Of a stretch of 64,000 bases of DNA, positions 50,101 through 60,720 are shown one piece after another. The notes below the pieces were generated by a model. It ran no database searches. It was given only the letters and a program-made list of their open reading frames with translations, and was not told where the DNA came from. The position numbers and the translations under genes are program-made. Numbering within the stretch: position 1 is the first letter of the stretch; every line of letters starts with the position of its first letter. This DNA comes from Chamaea fasciata (Eukaryota > Chordata > Aves > Passeriformes > Sylviidae): the NCBI GenBank assembly GCA_029207755.1, contig JARCOQ010000005.1, forward strand, positions 65,359,414 to 65,423,413, written 5' to 3'.

Positions 50101-53100
50101 CATCTCTCCAAAGGTATCTCCAGTGCCCGAGTTTTCATCCCCTGTACTCATCTGCGAGCGCTCAGAAGGAGTTGGAGAAACAGGAGGAGTTGAGCCTGCG
50201 CTCCCAAACTTCATCACACTGCCACCAGTAACTGTGGCCACAACGACTTCTGCTGGTGCAATGCCAGTGGTGATCAGGGCTGGCCCTGTGCTCAGCCTGG
50301 CAGTTGGGAAGGCCACCACCACTTCGGCAGCTTTAGGGAGGACGGCTGCTGTGCTGGGCTTGGGAGTGGGGGTTGTTTGGCTGGTTGCACCATTCTGCTC
50401 TTGGTAAGCTCGGAGACGCTCAATCAGATCCATCTTTGTGCCTGAGACAGGCAAGGCCCTCAACTTCAGCTCTTGCTTCAGCTCTGCTACCTGATATGGG
50501 GGAAAAAAACAGAGCAAGATTAAGAGAACTAACTGAACAACTATCAACAGCCACCAGAGCTATGAGACAAAGGACTAAACCGATCTTCCTGCAGGCCAAC
50601 AAACTTGCACCTCAGGTACAGACTGCAGGGTAGCAATCCCAGCTCTTATCACTAACTCCTATCAGTCCACCTCAGCCCTGCTCTGGGGCAGCAGTATCAT
50701 TCAGTATTGCCCACTGACAATGACAGAAAGGGTCTGTGGGGCTTCACAGGACATTTACCTTCATCTCATCCAGGTTGGCAGGGAGAGGGCCAGGCTTGCC
50801 CACCGCAGCATTACTGTTTTGTCTCATCAGCCCATTGGAACCAGAAGATACTGAAGATGTGCTGCTGACTGTGGTAGAGAGATTGCGTACAGCAGGGGCA
50901 CTGGCACTGGCACCACTCTGCTGCTCTCCTGGAGGTCTGCAGGAAAAGAAAGAACACAGACATCAAAACCACAGCAGAAAGACACCAGAGGCCCTCAGTG
51001 TCTACAAACATACACGTTCAGAAACATCTGGGTCACTAGAGCTGCTCTAGACTCTGAAGCACACCAATGCTCTCGACTATATCCATGCCCCTTGCTATAT
51101 CAACCAACTCACTTCAGCTGCTTTTGTCTGATTCATCTCGCACCAGCTCTTTTTGAGGCCCTCTGGAACCTACAAGACTGAGTGTGTCACACCTGTCACA
51201 CCCAGTGGCCACCTCTCACACCCAGAACACCATGTCTCTGGTAAGAGGGCTAGTAAGTGCTTGCTAAGAGAGCTGCCACTGCAGACCCATACTTAGGTGG
51301 GGCTGGCAGGATGGTCTGATAGTTGTAGTGCTGCTGCTGCTGGTTGAGGATCTGAAGCTGGAGAAAGAGCTGCTGTTGTTGCAGTATTTTGGCATAGGAT
51401 GAATCCATGGGAGGAGCTCCCTTGTCCTGCTTTTGGTCTGGGGGAATATACTGATGATATTTAAGCTTCTTGACTTTCGGCTTCAACTCCTTGGCTTTTT
51501 TACTGCGCTGAGACTTCTCACTAGCAGACTTGGGCTGGCTTTGCTATTTAGAAGAAAAGGAGGAAGAAAGTAAGAATGGAAACACTGATATAACGTAACA
51601 CCCCATGTAAACCAGAACACACACTGAGATTTTAATTTTGAAATTCTCTAGTTTGTTCACCTCAGGGTCTTTCCATGCTTTTCTAACTGAGACATTACAA
51701 ACACTGCACTGGCAGCAGCTTATGCTGCACCATAATGAAGGTCACCTTTCCCAGCACACCAGATCATTTGCTCATCCAGTGCAGACTCATTGACTCTAAT
51801 TATAGATAACACTGATTGTTTCAAAACATTTTGCATTCAGCATCCATTTTATAGAAGGCAAATACACCATGGAACAGAAAACCCCATTAAATATGTTACA
51901 ATTAGTGTCAGAGAAAGGCACTAGTGAGAAATGTTTCCTTCCTTTACATCTGTTAATCTAATACTTCCAACTCCAAACCTGCTTAAAAGTAACCTTCTTA
52001 TCTTCCTTCAGACTTCAACAATGAAGACATCAGCCAAAATAGTACCTTAATGAGTGTTGGTGGGGGCTTGGCAGCAGTAAGAGCCACTCCATTGGTAAGA
52101 CTAGAGGGCAGAAGAGGTGAAGGTGGCAGTGGTGGAGGTGGCTGCTCAGGTACGAAAAGAGTTTCACTAGAGTCTGTGCTAATCTGCAACTGGGATGAAC
52201 CCTGCAGGGACAGAAGAAGGCATCATGAATACACACAAGAGGAGGGAAATAGTTTAACAGAGTGCAAGAAGTGTCCACTTAGAAGGAAGGAGCATGGGGC
52301 TTCAAATCTTTAATGAGACTCCTTTAACCCACCGCTTCAGTTGTCCCTGAGAAGCAGCACAACTTCTTAGGGCAGAAGAGGAATCAAAATCCAACACCTG
52401 TATCTCCCAGCATTTCCTGCTGGGATCAGTTGCATATAGGCTGTATCACCAAGCAATAGCTGCCCACTTCCCCACAAGGCACCACCATGAGGGTTTGTGA
52501 ATAACCACAGGAAGACGTCACTGACACCACATGGAGCTAAGACCCCTTGTGAATTCTCACAGACTATACCTCTTAGGGAAGCCTTAGTCTCACTTTTTAG
52601 GGTCCTCTGCCACAAATCAGCTCCAGGATAATGCAGCAGGCCTCCACATTCTCACCTGAGCTAGTGATGTACCAGTGGTGTTAGTGAGAGGCTCACAAAT
52701 CCGGGAGTCCATCGGCGATGGGACAGACCCTTGGGACTCATGGCTGGCTGGCTGTTCTGGGGAGAGGGCATCACTGCTGTCCTCATCAAAGGAGGAATTG
52801 TCTGCAACCTTTGGGTAGTTCACCTGTCCAACTAAAAACACAAACATTAACTGTGGTCTGTAAAGTGGAATAAGAAATGACTTTATTGGACACTAGATGT
52901 TTCACAAAGACAATAAAGGCATGGAGAGAGTTGGGGTTAAAGCACCAGCTAAAAATGAAAGAACAGAGTCCCAACTGGATCAGGTTTAAGTGTTTACATT
53001 CACTATCTATCAGTACAATAAAATTATGTAGACTGGGGTAAACCATTTCCCTTGCTTCTTAGCCAGGCAAGATCAGTGAGTGTGAGAAGAGATACTCAGG

Positions 53101-56100
53101 TCTGCCCAAAACCAGCTCTGTGGCATGACTTATTTCATTATCATCTGGCACCAAAGAAGAAGATGGGGCAGTATAAGGTTGAGTCATGGCTTCATGGTGT
53201 TCATCTATATGGTGGAAGGTAGAATCTCTCTTGGATTCTTCTGTCTTGAAGACAGAATACCAAATTGTCCTCTAGTCTTACAAGAAACAAGGGCTGTGGA
53301 TCAAGTAGTGGCCCTGGCTGCTATTAGCGTTTCTGTCCATCTACATGCCCAGTAGATAAATTTACATGAGTATACACTTGAAATGTATCTAAGTATTTTT
53401 AGACCAGATTTTCTCAAATTAATCCTGCTAAGCAGGGAAATATTCTCATTTGCACCTCACCTAAAATCAGGAGGAATCCAGAGATGTACTTTGCTCGATC
53501 AGAAGGAAGCCACATCTCTTATGCTTCAGTTCACAAGTTCCTCAACTTCCTCAACTACTTCTTGTTCAATAGTGAAGCCAGACTCTCCCACAACACTGTC
53601 CTTTTCCTTTTTTATGGAAAGTATTCTGTCTTGCTTACAGTTGTGTCCCATTTGACTTTACAGTAGCTCTGCGTATTTGAGGGGATGAATAACCACAAAC
53701 ACACAGACTGCTCAGTCTGGGGAGACAGGAAAGAGCACTGCTGAGGCAGTGGGAAGGCTATTTCTCAGCATTCCTTGCAGCCCTTGGAATGGCACTGGCA
53801 TGATTTACATCTCTTCTGGTTTATTTTTAAAGAGATTAAATCCTCTGAAGTTTTTGAGTTCACAGACATCTTTTGTTTCACCACACTTGTTTATATTCTG
53901 TCTCCTCTCCTGATCTAAGTCAGTGGGTTTTCCCTGACCAATGCTGTTGACATGTTATACTGAGAGAGGGATCTTAAGGAGACAATCTAGGGAATACAAT
54001 TTTCAACAGTCTTTCAAGTCTTTAGGGTATACAACTGCTTTCATATTTTTCTGGATGTCCACATTCCCTATAATTTAATGTCTCCATAGCATTATCTGGG
54101 CCAGAAGGAGATCTGCTTTTCCAAATCCTTGGGCTGAAAGCCTACGATTCTGGGCCAGGAAAATGAGACCAGCCATGGGATTGCACTCTCTTAGACATGC
54201 AGGTGAAATGACAGGTAATCACAGCCACATCTGGGAAAGGCATCTCTGCCTTCCACAAAGATCTTCCTCTGACATTACCAATAATAGCTTCCTTCAGGCT
54301 CGATTCCACAGGCAAGATGTTCTTCTCCACTAGCTCCATGGGCCCTGGCCTCTGCGCTATCTTCTCATTGAGGTCATCTGCCAGTCTGGCTCTCTTCAGC
54401 TTCAGCTGCTTAGCCTGCAAGGAGGGTTCAGCTGAGGTCTCTGTTTGGGGGAAAGTAAATAAAATGGCATCAATCCAACAATGGTCAACCCATGCTCTTC
54501 AGCAGTATTTTAATTCTATTCAGAAAGGTAACTGTAGATAACAACAGGTAACTGTACAGAAAAATAGTTGATAGATAACAATAGATAACTATGCACTACA
54601 AAGATGTAACAGATGTTATGTATATTTAGATTATAAAGATAACTACAGTAGCCCTTGTGACAAATTCACTCTTCTCAAACTGATGTCACCCAATTCTCAT
54701 TCATCTTTTCCCCCTGGTTGTGCCCCAAGCTTTGTGCTCAGCAGCAGCATAGCACTCCCTCTCTGAAGCTGAGGTTCATTACTAATCAGATCAAATCTGC
54801 CTCACTCCATCTTGGACATTTTGCAGTGTCTTCCCTTGGTGGAAGAGCAGTCCATGGTCATTCTATTTCAGTGTTGCTCAGCTACACAAAACTGCACAGA
54901 TAGAATTCACACATTGGATTTTTCTGAGAATAATGTCCAAGCAAGCAGAGTTGAATCCCTCCCAAGAAATCATGCAACAGGCATGATCTTCTGCCCGCTT
55001 CCAACTGGAAGGAAGCTTTGGAAGTCAGAGGCAAAACAGAAAGCTGTTAAAAAGGTAGTTACGATAAAGTTTATTGTTGATGTTTTCATGTTCAGCACTT
55101 GCCATACCTTCCAGAATGTGCATCCTAACCAGCTCTGATCTCTCTGGTCGGGACCGGATTTTGCGTTTCAGATAGTCCTCTGTCTGTAGCAAAAATAGAC
55201 AAGCAAGAACCACTTTCAGCTGATCAGACACAGGAGTGAGGTAATCGTGAACAGCATAATGAAAAGAAACAACCATCTTTAGCTGAGACTTAGATTTAAA
55301 TAAGCACAAAATGGAGAAGGGATCTATCTCCTGCCCCAGAGCTTACTCAGAGAATGAACTTACTCTAAAGATGACCTTCTATTGTAATTACCTCAGTCAA
55401 TTGTGCAATGCTGCCCCACAGAACAGAATCTGGGAAGGACTCCCTCAGGAACTGAAGTCTTCTTTTCCCATTGTATGCACCACCACTTTCATGTACTGCT
55501 GCCATTCAGGGCCGACTTGTGATTTGGGCATACTCTTTGATTAAAGATAAGTTATTTGTTAAGCTAAAGACCCCATGCAGTCCCTTGTGGGGCAGAACCT
55601 AAATGCTGACAAGGCTTATTTCATCTCCAGAGCTGCTTTTAGCTCTGTCTTTGGAAAAAGTGCTATGAAGCAATGTACAGAGATGACCCTGACAGGCTGA
55701 ACATGTTACTCTTTACACTGCTGAGGAATGGGAATCTGGAAGGAGTGGGTAATACACTGGTAAGTACTAGACATCAAGATGGACCTTCAGAGAAAATAAG
55801 TATTAAAGTCAGTCAGAAATCTGCACCATAGTTGCTCAACTACCCACATAAAAATATTAACTTAATAAAGTTTTAGGAGAAAAAGAGAAATAAGCAAAAA
55901 CCCTCTGGTCACTGGTCTTAATGCAAAGTCCCCCATTGCAATCCTACCACAGTTTAAAGGGACTCCCTTACAGGTCTTAATCACAGCTGTTATTTTTTTT
56001 ACTTATGTTGTTTTCACCTTTAAAACAAAACTTAGTCATAACAAGTTTCATTCCACTGTAGGCTAATCAGAAAAAATATCCCCAGAGGCCTTCTGAGGAA

Positions 56101-56729
56101 CAGAAATTATCAAGAAACTCCCCAATTAGAAAAGGTGGCACATGAAGTATGATGCCCGGCTTCCTCTTTCTGTAGAGACAGAAGTCTGTGATTTCAGTGT
56201 CACAAGATTCTGGGGGATCCTATCTATTCAATTCTCAGTTTTTCTAGTCCTCTAGGTAAAAATTGCATGTGCAGGTAACAGAGAAACTTTCCTCAAAGGT
56301 GGAACTGAGCTCCACAGGATAAGAGCATTTAATAGTATTTAAGACCAAAACAAACACCATAAAAATAAAAAGGTCAAGTGCATGGACAGTGGGGAAGAAG
56401 AATATCAGTCACTTCCAGAAAGATGACTCTAGGGAAAATCCAGGCACCATATTCAATGGGCTTTAGGCACAATTAGTTCACTGAGGGTTAACCAGCACCA
56501 CATGCAAGCTGCAGAACACCCCATCCAATACACCTCTGACTACAGAAAGCTGCATTACATCCAGAATATCAACAATTCCCTTCTGCATCTCATTAACAGC
56601 TACAGGATGCCCAAAACACAACACATACTATTGCTGACTTTCCCAAAACACTAAAGATTATATTGCATCTTACCCTGGCCCGCTCCAAACTCTTTCTTTG
56701 TTCATGAAATGCAGCTGGGCTTTTCAGAG
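43691..56729 (-). CDS. MRTFA: Myocardin-related transcription factor A, 5' exons missing
   Basis: Twelve coding exons in - strand order: 56729-56674, 55183-55108, 54440-54279, 52831-52656, 52201-52046, 51543-51293, 50936-50759, 50490-49375, 48220-48110, 45228-45052, 44677-44617, 44190-43691. All junctions are GT-AG and the 3020-nt frame is continuous; it equals human MRTFA from LKSPAAFHEQ to the C-terminal DSCL. Order of domains: RPEL motifs RPERSEL and RPGPMEL (G-actin binding), basic region, Gln-rich stretch, SAP domain, leucine zipper, C-terminal activation domain. MRTFA is held in the cytoplasm by G-actin; when actin polymerises it enters the nucleus and coactivates SRF at CArG boxes. Three psiKxE motifs (VKEE, VKSE, VKQE) match SUMO sites known in the human protein. 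The first RPEL motif and true N terminus must lie to the right of 64000. Confidence 0.97.
44617..44677 (-). CDS. MRTFA: MRTFA short coding exon, start of activation domain
   Basis: 20 codons ENGCSSQQMDDLFDILIKSG plus one base. MDDLFDILI is an acidic-hydrophobic activation motif shared by the myocardin family. Acceptor ttcccag, donor GGAG/gtaaga. Confidence 0.96.
45052..45228 (-). CDS. MRTFA: MRTFA coding exon with PPGY motif
   Basis: 59 codons, SSSQPCSPAAPSPSQMDLEQ..QPKAQ, phase 0 at both ends. QMDLE, LFGTP and PPGYEEAMKQQPK match human. PPGY is a possible WW-domain ligand. Acceptor taaacag, donor CAG/gtgaga. Confidence 0.94.
45393..45823 (-). mobile_element. 3' LTR of an endogenous retrovirus, sense to MRTFA
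   Basis: Read on the - strand it starts TGTTGGAATT at 45823, has a TATA box TATAAATA (45625-45618), AATAAA (45484-45479), then ends in ..ACA near 45393 or 45399. Directly before its start is a 16-base all-purine tract AAAGAAGAGGGGGAGA (45839-45824), the form of a retroviral polypurine tract, which marks it as a 3' LTR. The region to the right (45840-46580) may be decayed internal sequence, but I recognise no viral protein there. Confidence 0.72.
45824..45839 (-). other. Polypurine tract next to the LTR
   Basis: Sixteen consecutive purines on the - strand abut the TG of the LTR. In retroviruses this tract primes plus-strand synthesis, so its position is diagnostic for a 3' LTR. Confidence 0.65.
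48027..48055 (-). repeat. Perfect 12-bp inverted repeat, 5-nt loop
   Basis: GTTTGTACCCAC (48027-48038), loop tgcct, GTGGGTACAAAC (48044-48055), exact reverse complements. It lies 55 bases beyond the donor of the 37-codon MRTFA exon. Confidence 0.9.
48110..48220 (-). CDS. MRTFA: MRTFA in-frame 37-codon exon, perhaps alternative
   Basis: Acceptor ctttccag and donor AAG/gtagcg frame 37 codons, SVQSSPAKTCNQLPCQVPAN..NQSK, phase 0 at both ends. It can therefore be included or skipped without changing the frame. It is Gln/Pro-rich, like the surrounding activation region. I do not remember an equivalent in the usual human isoform, where the text passes from SGSPQQ directly to PSSQP. It is open throughout with good splice sites, so I call it coding. 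Confidence 0.7.
48221..49374 (-). other. MRTFA: MRTFA intron
   Basis: No repeat, gene or regulatory site recognised; ordinary intronic composition. Confidence 0.6.
49375..50490 (-). CDS. MRTFA: MRTFA large exon: SAP domain and leucine zipper
   Basis: 372 codons, phase 0 at both ends (acceptor atatcag, donor CAG/gtaggc). The SAP domain lies at its start (VAELKQELKLRALPVSGTKM, LIERLRAY) and binds DNA or chromatin. The TGDENSGTGDTFGEMVTSPL block is conserved. The leucine zipper/coiled coil is encoded at about 49831-49950 (KDRMLQEKDKQIEELTRMLK, VEMLRLQLEQEKR) and mediates dimerisation. psiKxE motifs VKEE, VKSE and VKQE follow the human order. It ends with PPTLITDSTGTHIVLTVT and a divergent tail. 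Confidence 0.96.
50759..50936 (-). CDS. MRTFA: MRTFA coding exon before SAP domain
   Basis: One base plus 59 codons, PPGEQQSGASASAPAVRNLS..ANLDEMK. The Ser/Ala-rich start is divergent from mammals, while LMRQNS and GKPGPLPANLDEMK are conserved. Acceptor cctgcag, donor AAG/gtaaat. Confidence 0.94.
51293..51543 (-). CDS. MRTFA: MRTFA coding exon, basic and Gln-rich region
   Basis: 83 codons plus two bases. QSQPKSASEKSQRSKKAKEL leads the basic SRF-contact region (KPKVKKLKYHQYIPP), followed by a Gln-rich stretch (LQQQQLFLQLQILNQQQQ) ending in ILPAPPK. Acceptor aaatag, donor CTAA/gtatgg. Confidence 0.96.
52046..52201 (-). CDS. MRTFA: MRTFA coding exon, Pro-rich
   Basis: 52 codons, GSSQLQISTDSSETLFVPEQ, then a Pro-rich run (PPPPLPPSPLLPSSLTNG) and PPPTLIK. 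Acceptor ccctgcag, donor AAG/gtacta. The Pro-rich core and SLTNG match human. Confidence 0.93.
52656..52831 (-). CDS. MRTFA: MRTFA coding exon, acidic/Ser-rich linker
   Basis: Reads VGQVNYPKVADNSSFDEDSS..SLAQ. The DEDSSDALSPEQPASHESQGS segment is essentially invariant and holds SP sites of the kind phosphorylated by proline-directed kinases. The last 20 residues are divergent. Confidence 0.95.
52832..54278 (-). other. MRTFA: MRTFA intron
   Basis: No recognisable gene or repeat; small open frames only. Confidence 0.6.
54279..54440 (-). CDS. MRTFA: MRTFA coding exon, third RPEL motif
   Basis: Reads ETSAEPSLQAKQLKLKRARL..KEAII plus one base. It contains KLKRARL, part of the bipartite nuclear import signal that overlaps actin binding, and RPGPMELVEKNILPV, the third RPEL. 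Acceptor caaacag, donor ATTG/gtaatg. Confidence 0.96.
55108..55183 (-). CDS. MRTFA: MRTFA coding exon, second RPEL motif
   Basis: 25 codons TEDYLKRKIRSRPERSELVR..ILE plus one base. The RPERSEL core is intact. Acceptor ctacag, donor GAAG/gtatgg. The motif binds one actin monomer in the family. Confidence 0.96.
55184..56673 (-). other. MRTFA: MRTFA intron between RPEL exons
   Basis: AT-leaning intronic DNA with no recognised element. In the smaller intron to its left, at 54525-54600, short repeats of agataac/ggtaactg occur. Confidence 0.55.
56674..56729 (-). CDS. MRTFA: MRTFA coding exon between RPEL1 and RPEL2
   Basis: 56 nt: two bases of a split codon (CT, which with a preceding C gives Pro) and 18 codons LKSPAAFHEQRKSLERAR. 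Acceptor ctccacag, donor AGG/gtaaga. It is identical to human except for one Arg to Lys change. It is the most 5' exon in the window. Confidence 0.95.
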
Positions 56730-58004
56730 CTGTGGAGAGGAAAAGCATTTAGAGAATGAATTAGAATGATGGAAGTTCTCTCACTATACAACCCTTCAGG
56801 CCAACTAAGTTAAACACACTGCAGCAACCGCCTCTTGCATCTTCCAACACACTGAGGCTGATCACTAGATGGTCAAAGCAATGGGAATTGCCATACTTCA
56901 TCTGACAGCACAGGGACACAGGATCTGATCTGAAATTTTTGTGGGCCACTGGAGAGTCTAATACAGGTACACTTCTGAGCAAATTAATCACTGTTCCCAA
57001 AGTTGGGTCCAAGAATATGATTCAAAAACAGCCCCCCAAAAAAGCGTTTTACAAGCTTCAACAGATAGTAAGGTATTACTATGGTTCTGAAACACTGAAG
57101 AGGTCAAACAGTTGGAAGGATGGGGGACAATGCTAATGAACTGTAAATCCCCTTTACCATCTTTTAATCTCAAAGGAAGCTGAAAGTCTTTCCTGAATCT
57201 GCACCTGTGTTTTGTACACATGCAAGGACTGGCTGCAAATCCTGCAGGTCCACAGGACATATATACTGTTCTCTCTAAGAGAAATTATCATGAGAACAGG
57301 GACACTTGGAGAGAAAAGTACACCTGTCTATTGACAGAAAACTACAGCTTGAGGAATTAACTTCAGCTCTCCACAGAACAGACCTTACCCCCTTGGACCC
57401 TGTTTAAAACCAGGGCCAAAATAGATCAGGTTTAAAGAAGCTGATCCTCTGCTGTCCAGGACCACACTAACCCTGGAGGAATCTCTCACTTTGCCTGGCT
57501 CCTCTGGAGCACACAAAGCTCATGTCCCACAGTAAAACCAGGGCGGGGGGGTGGGGGTGATGATGGTGTCAGTAGCTCCTCACAGTTTCCCTGAAGCTGC
57601 AAGTAGCTTTTAAAAAAAAATTACAACATTGTGGTTTGTATTAAGAAGTAGCTGAAGGAAGCATAATAATTTCTTTTCATATTTCTGAAATACTCATATC
57701 CTAAACTGACTGAATTACCATCCAGCTAAAGAAAAAAGTTAAAGAACTTCAACTTGAATGATAAGTTGCAAATCTTTTGAAGACAGAAAACCAAGCTCAT
57801 AGAGTTAGCAACTCTGATGTGTTGCATCCAGGTTCTGTGAAAAATAGTCTGCCCACATTATTTTTAACTTAAGATCAGTGATTAAGTATTTCTCAAATAT
57901 AAGTTCATAATGAAGTCTCAAAGGACTTAAAAAATAAAAGCCCCCACATAAATGCAATGTAAGAAGCTACTTCTAATGCATGTGGAGCCTTCCACACCCT
58001 TTCC

Positions 58005-58039
58005 TACAGAATGAAATGGAGTACAGACTCCATTCTGTA
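58005..58039 (-). repeat. Interrupted inverted repeat
   Basis: TACAGAAT / ATTCTGTA and GGAGT / ACTCC pair around the loop acag, with a 5-base bulge (gaaat) on the left arm only. Confidence 0.7.
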
Positions 58040-58205
58040 AAGGGTTAAGACACATTCTGTGAAATACAGAGTTCCTCTGGTGCCAAGCTGATTTTTTGCC
58101 TTTTCTTTTATACATGTTTTATATAACTTTTATGTATCCTCAGTATTCTTAGCATACATACTTGTAATTCCTTAAGTCTGATAACTTAGCATAGTACTAG
58201 TATTC

Positions 58206-58594
58206 TGTTAGGCCAGGAGATGAAACATCCTAATGGCCTCCTTGCAGGAGGCCGGAAAACCCAATGCTATCTTGGGAAACCAAAGCCCCCTCTAGAACTT
58301 ATCCTGCAAACAAGAGATTTGGCCCATCCAGGGGGAACTTCCTTGGATGGGGAAATATCACGCTATTCATTCAGGCCACCCATTGGGGCATCCTTGTGTA
58401 GATATGATAGTCTGTCTATAGACAAATTTGTCTTACAAATTGTATACACAGTCTACTGTGTGTGTGCATAGAGGTGCGTCCCACCTTGGCGAAGTGGTGC
58501 ATCATAAGGATCCTTATTAAAATACCGAGGTAAAAACCCCTTATCCCTTAACTGTGTCTGGCTCTCCATTTTTTAAGACCAGGGAAAGGCATCA
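58206..58594 (+). mobile_element. LTR-like element, + orientation, antisense to MRTFA
   Basis: It begins TGTTAGGCCAGG, has ATTAAA at 58516-58521, a T-rich R/U5-like part (ggctctccattttttaagacc) and ends ..AAAGGCATCA, the same terminal AGGCATCA as the LTR at 34139-34461. A target duplication is not evident (flanks tattc and cctct). No internal region adjoins it. Confidence 0.6.
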
Positions 58595-60649
58595 CCTCTA
58601 GGATCACATCAATGGGGTAAGAAGTGGAATTCAGTCCACATGGCAGGAATTCTGAACATGCTAGGCATCATAGGTGGGATTTGGACTACAAAAGTGAATG
58701 AAGAATAATTAGTAGAATAAATGAAGAATAACTGAAAACCACAGCAAGTGAGTATATAGACCCCTACAACAATGGGGCAAATAGTTCCTGCTCAGATTAG
58801 TTGCATAAATCTGGTTGCAGAAAGAAATCACCAGAGAAAGTTACACAAGCTGTGAAATGCACTTTGAGATAAACCAAAGAGATATGGTACGGATATTGTT
58901 TTGTAATAACTACAAAAATAATGCAAAAAAACTTCCCCATCTAGCCGAGGCACCAACAAGGCCTCAGCTGATGCCTGTAATGAGGTGTTCTGGGCGGTCT
59001 GACCATGGCACTTCAATGAAGAGCAAGGAACAAACAATACTCTTTCAAGTTGAGACAGCTGCTTGTGAATATGCATGTGCTTGAACCTGAACGCGCTTTC
59101 CCTTCATTGTGTGCATCTCACAGAAAAGCAAAATAAAAGCTCAGGTCCACTTGGGCAAAGATAGCAAGCAACATTTAAATCTGCATAAACATCTACCCTG
59201 GAGACAAGAGAAGCAGGATTCATCTTGAGTCTTCAAAAGCTGTCTACCAGAATGTGCAGACACAGCAGTAATTCTTTACTCTCCCCTTCCTGCCTACCAC
59301 TGCTGTCAGTATGAGGCAGCAGATGAACTTTAAGTGGCATTTCTCTGACCACAGCTAATGGTCAGAAAAGTCAACTGCAAGAGTTCAGCTGGCGTCACAG
59401 GTAGTGCAGGAAAACTCTTGCATACAGAAGAACAAAGCAAGAAAAGAATCCCTGAGTAAGAAAAAAGAAAAACACTTATGCATTTTATTAAATGTAAGTA
59501 ATGCAGAGCTGCTACAGGAATAATCTTGTAAAGAACACTTTCAGTCTTTCATGACTAGTCCTCTGGAAACATGCACTGGGATGCAGCTCTCTGGGCTGGC
59601 AACATGACAGAGGACTTCATATTTGACCTCTGAAAATGTCAAGAGGACACAAATCCTTCACTGCTTCCCTCAGCAATATAGGATGAGGTTGATATGTCAG
59701 AATAGGGTGTCTATTACAAAATCATACTCCATTTTAAGTTAACTAATCCTTGCACATTTTTTGGCTTTGAAATGACAACTTAGCCCAGAGCTGTGGAACA
59801 ACTCTGTTCACTTTACTACAGCAAATAAAAAACCTAAAAGTATAACCCTATGAAGAACTCGGAAGCAATAAGGCTCTGGGTGAGCTCTAAAAGAGACCCA
59901 CGGTGCAGATATGCCCCTTTTCCAGCTCCTACTACGGCTCTTCCAGTCACTTAGCACTGATCCCTGCAAAACTGTTCCTGTGCCTCATAACCCATCTGGC
60001 TCACTCACCAGAGCACTGCTTTATCCATTCCATTCAAAACTACCCATATTGATAAAGCCCTACTGTTCTCAGCCACATCAGCTGTGGTGGCTCATTCTGG
60101 CAGTGTATGTGAATGAGTGGCTGAGATAGTGTGCAAACCAGGTGGGTGTGAGGCAGCATTCCCTCTCTGTCCACAGCCCTTAAGACCTGAAGCATCAGAT
60201 ACAACCACAGAGGGTTAGGGATGAGGAAACTCCAAACATCTGATGCCTTCTGACTGCTCAGCCTGCATAAAATACACTCAACTATTCTTTATGTAGTTTG
60301 TCTAACCTGTTCTTGGAGACTTCTCATGAAAAGATGTAGTATTACTGCAGAGAAATTATCCCAGTGCACAAATGTTTTTACTATTTAAAAATATTTCTGA
60401 ATGTCTAACTTTTATTTCCCTTCCTACAATTTATACTCTTTGCTCCCCACCTTACCTGCAAACATTACAGAGAACAATTTATTTTCTTCCTCTTTACATC
60501 TATCTCTTGTGAAAACTTCGGTTTTCCTACAATCTTCTGATATACTAAATGACCCGAAGGCAGTTGCTTCAACCTTCCTTTGTAGCTAACATTATCCAGA
60601 CCTTTGCTTGTTTAGTCTTTTTTGGACCCCTTCCATTTAAGCTGTATTT

Positions 60650-60720
60650 TTATTGAAGGCTATCGTCCAGAACTGGGCACATATTCCAGCCTAGGCTTTA
60701 TCAGCTGTTGTAAAGTTAAA
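60650..60720 (-). repeat. Ancient CR1 ORF2 remnant, - orientation
   Basis: The - strand translation contains LIKPRLEYVPSSGR, which resembles the LVRPRLEYCVQFW motif of CR1 ORF2 with a likely frameshift. The surrounding DNA may extend the match, but boundaries are unclear. Confidence 0.4.
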
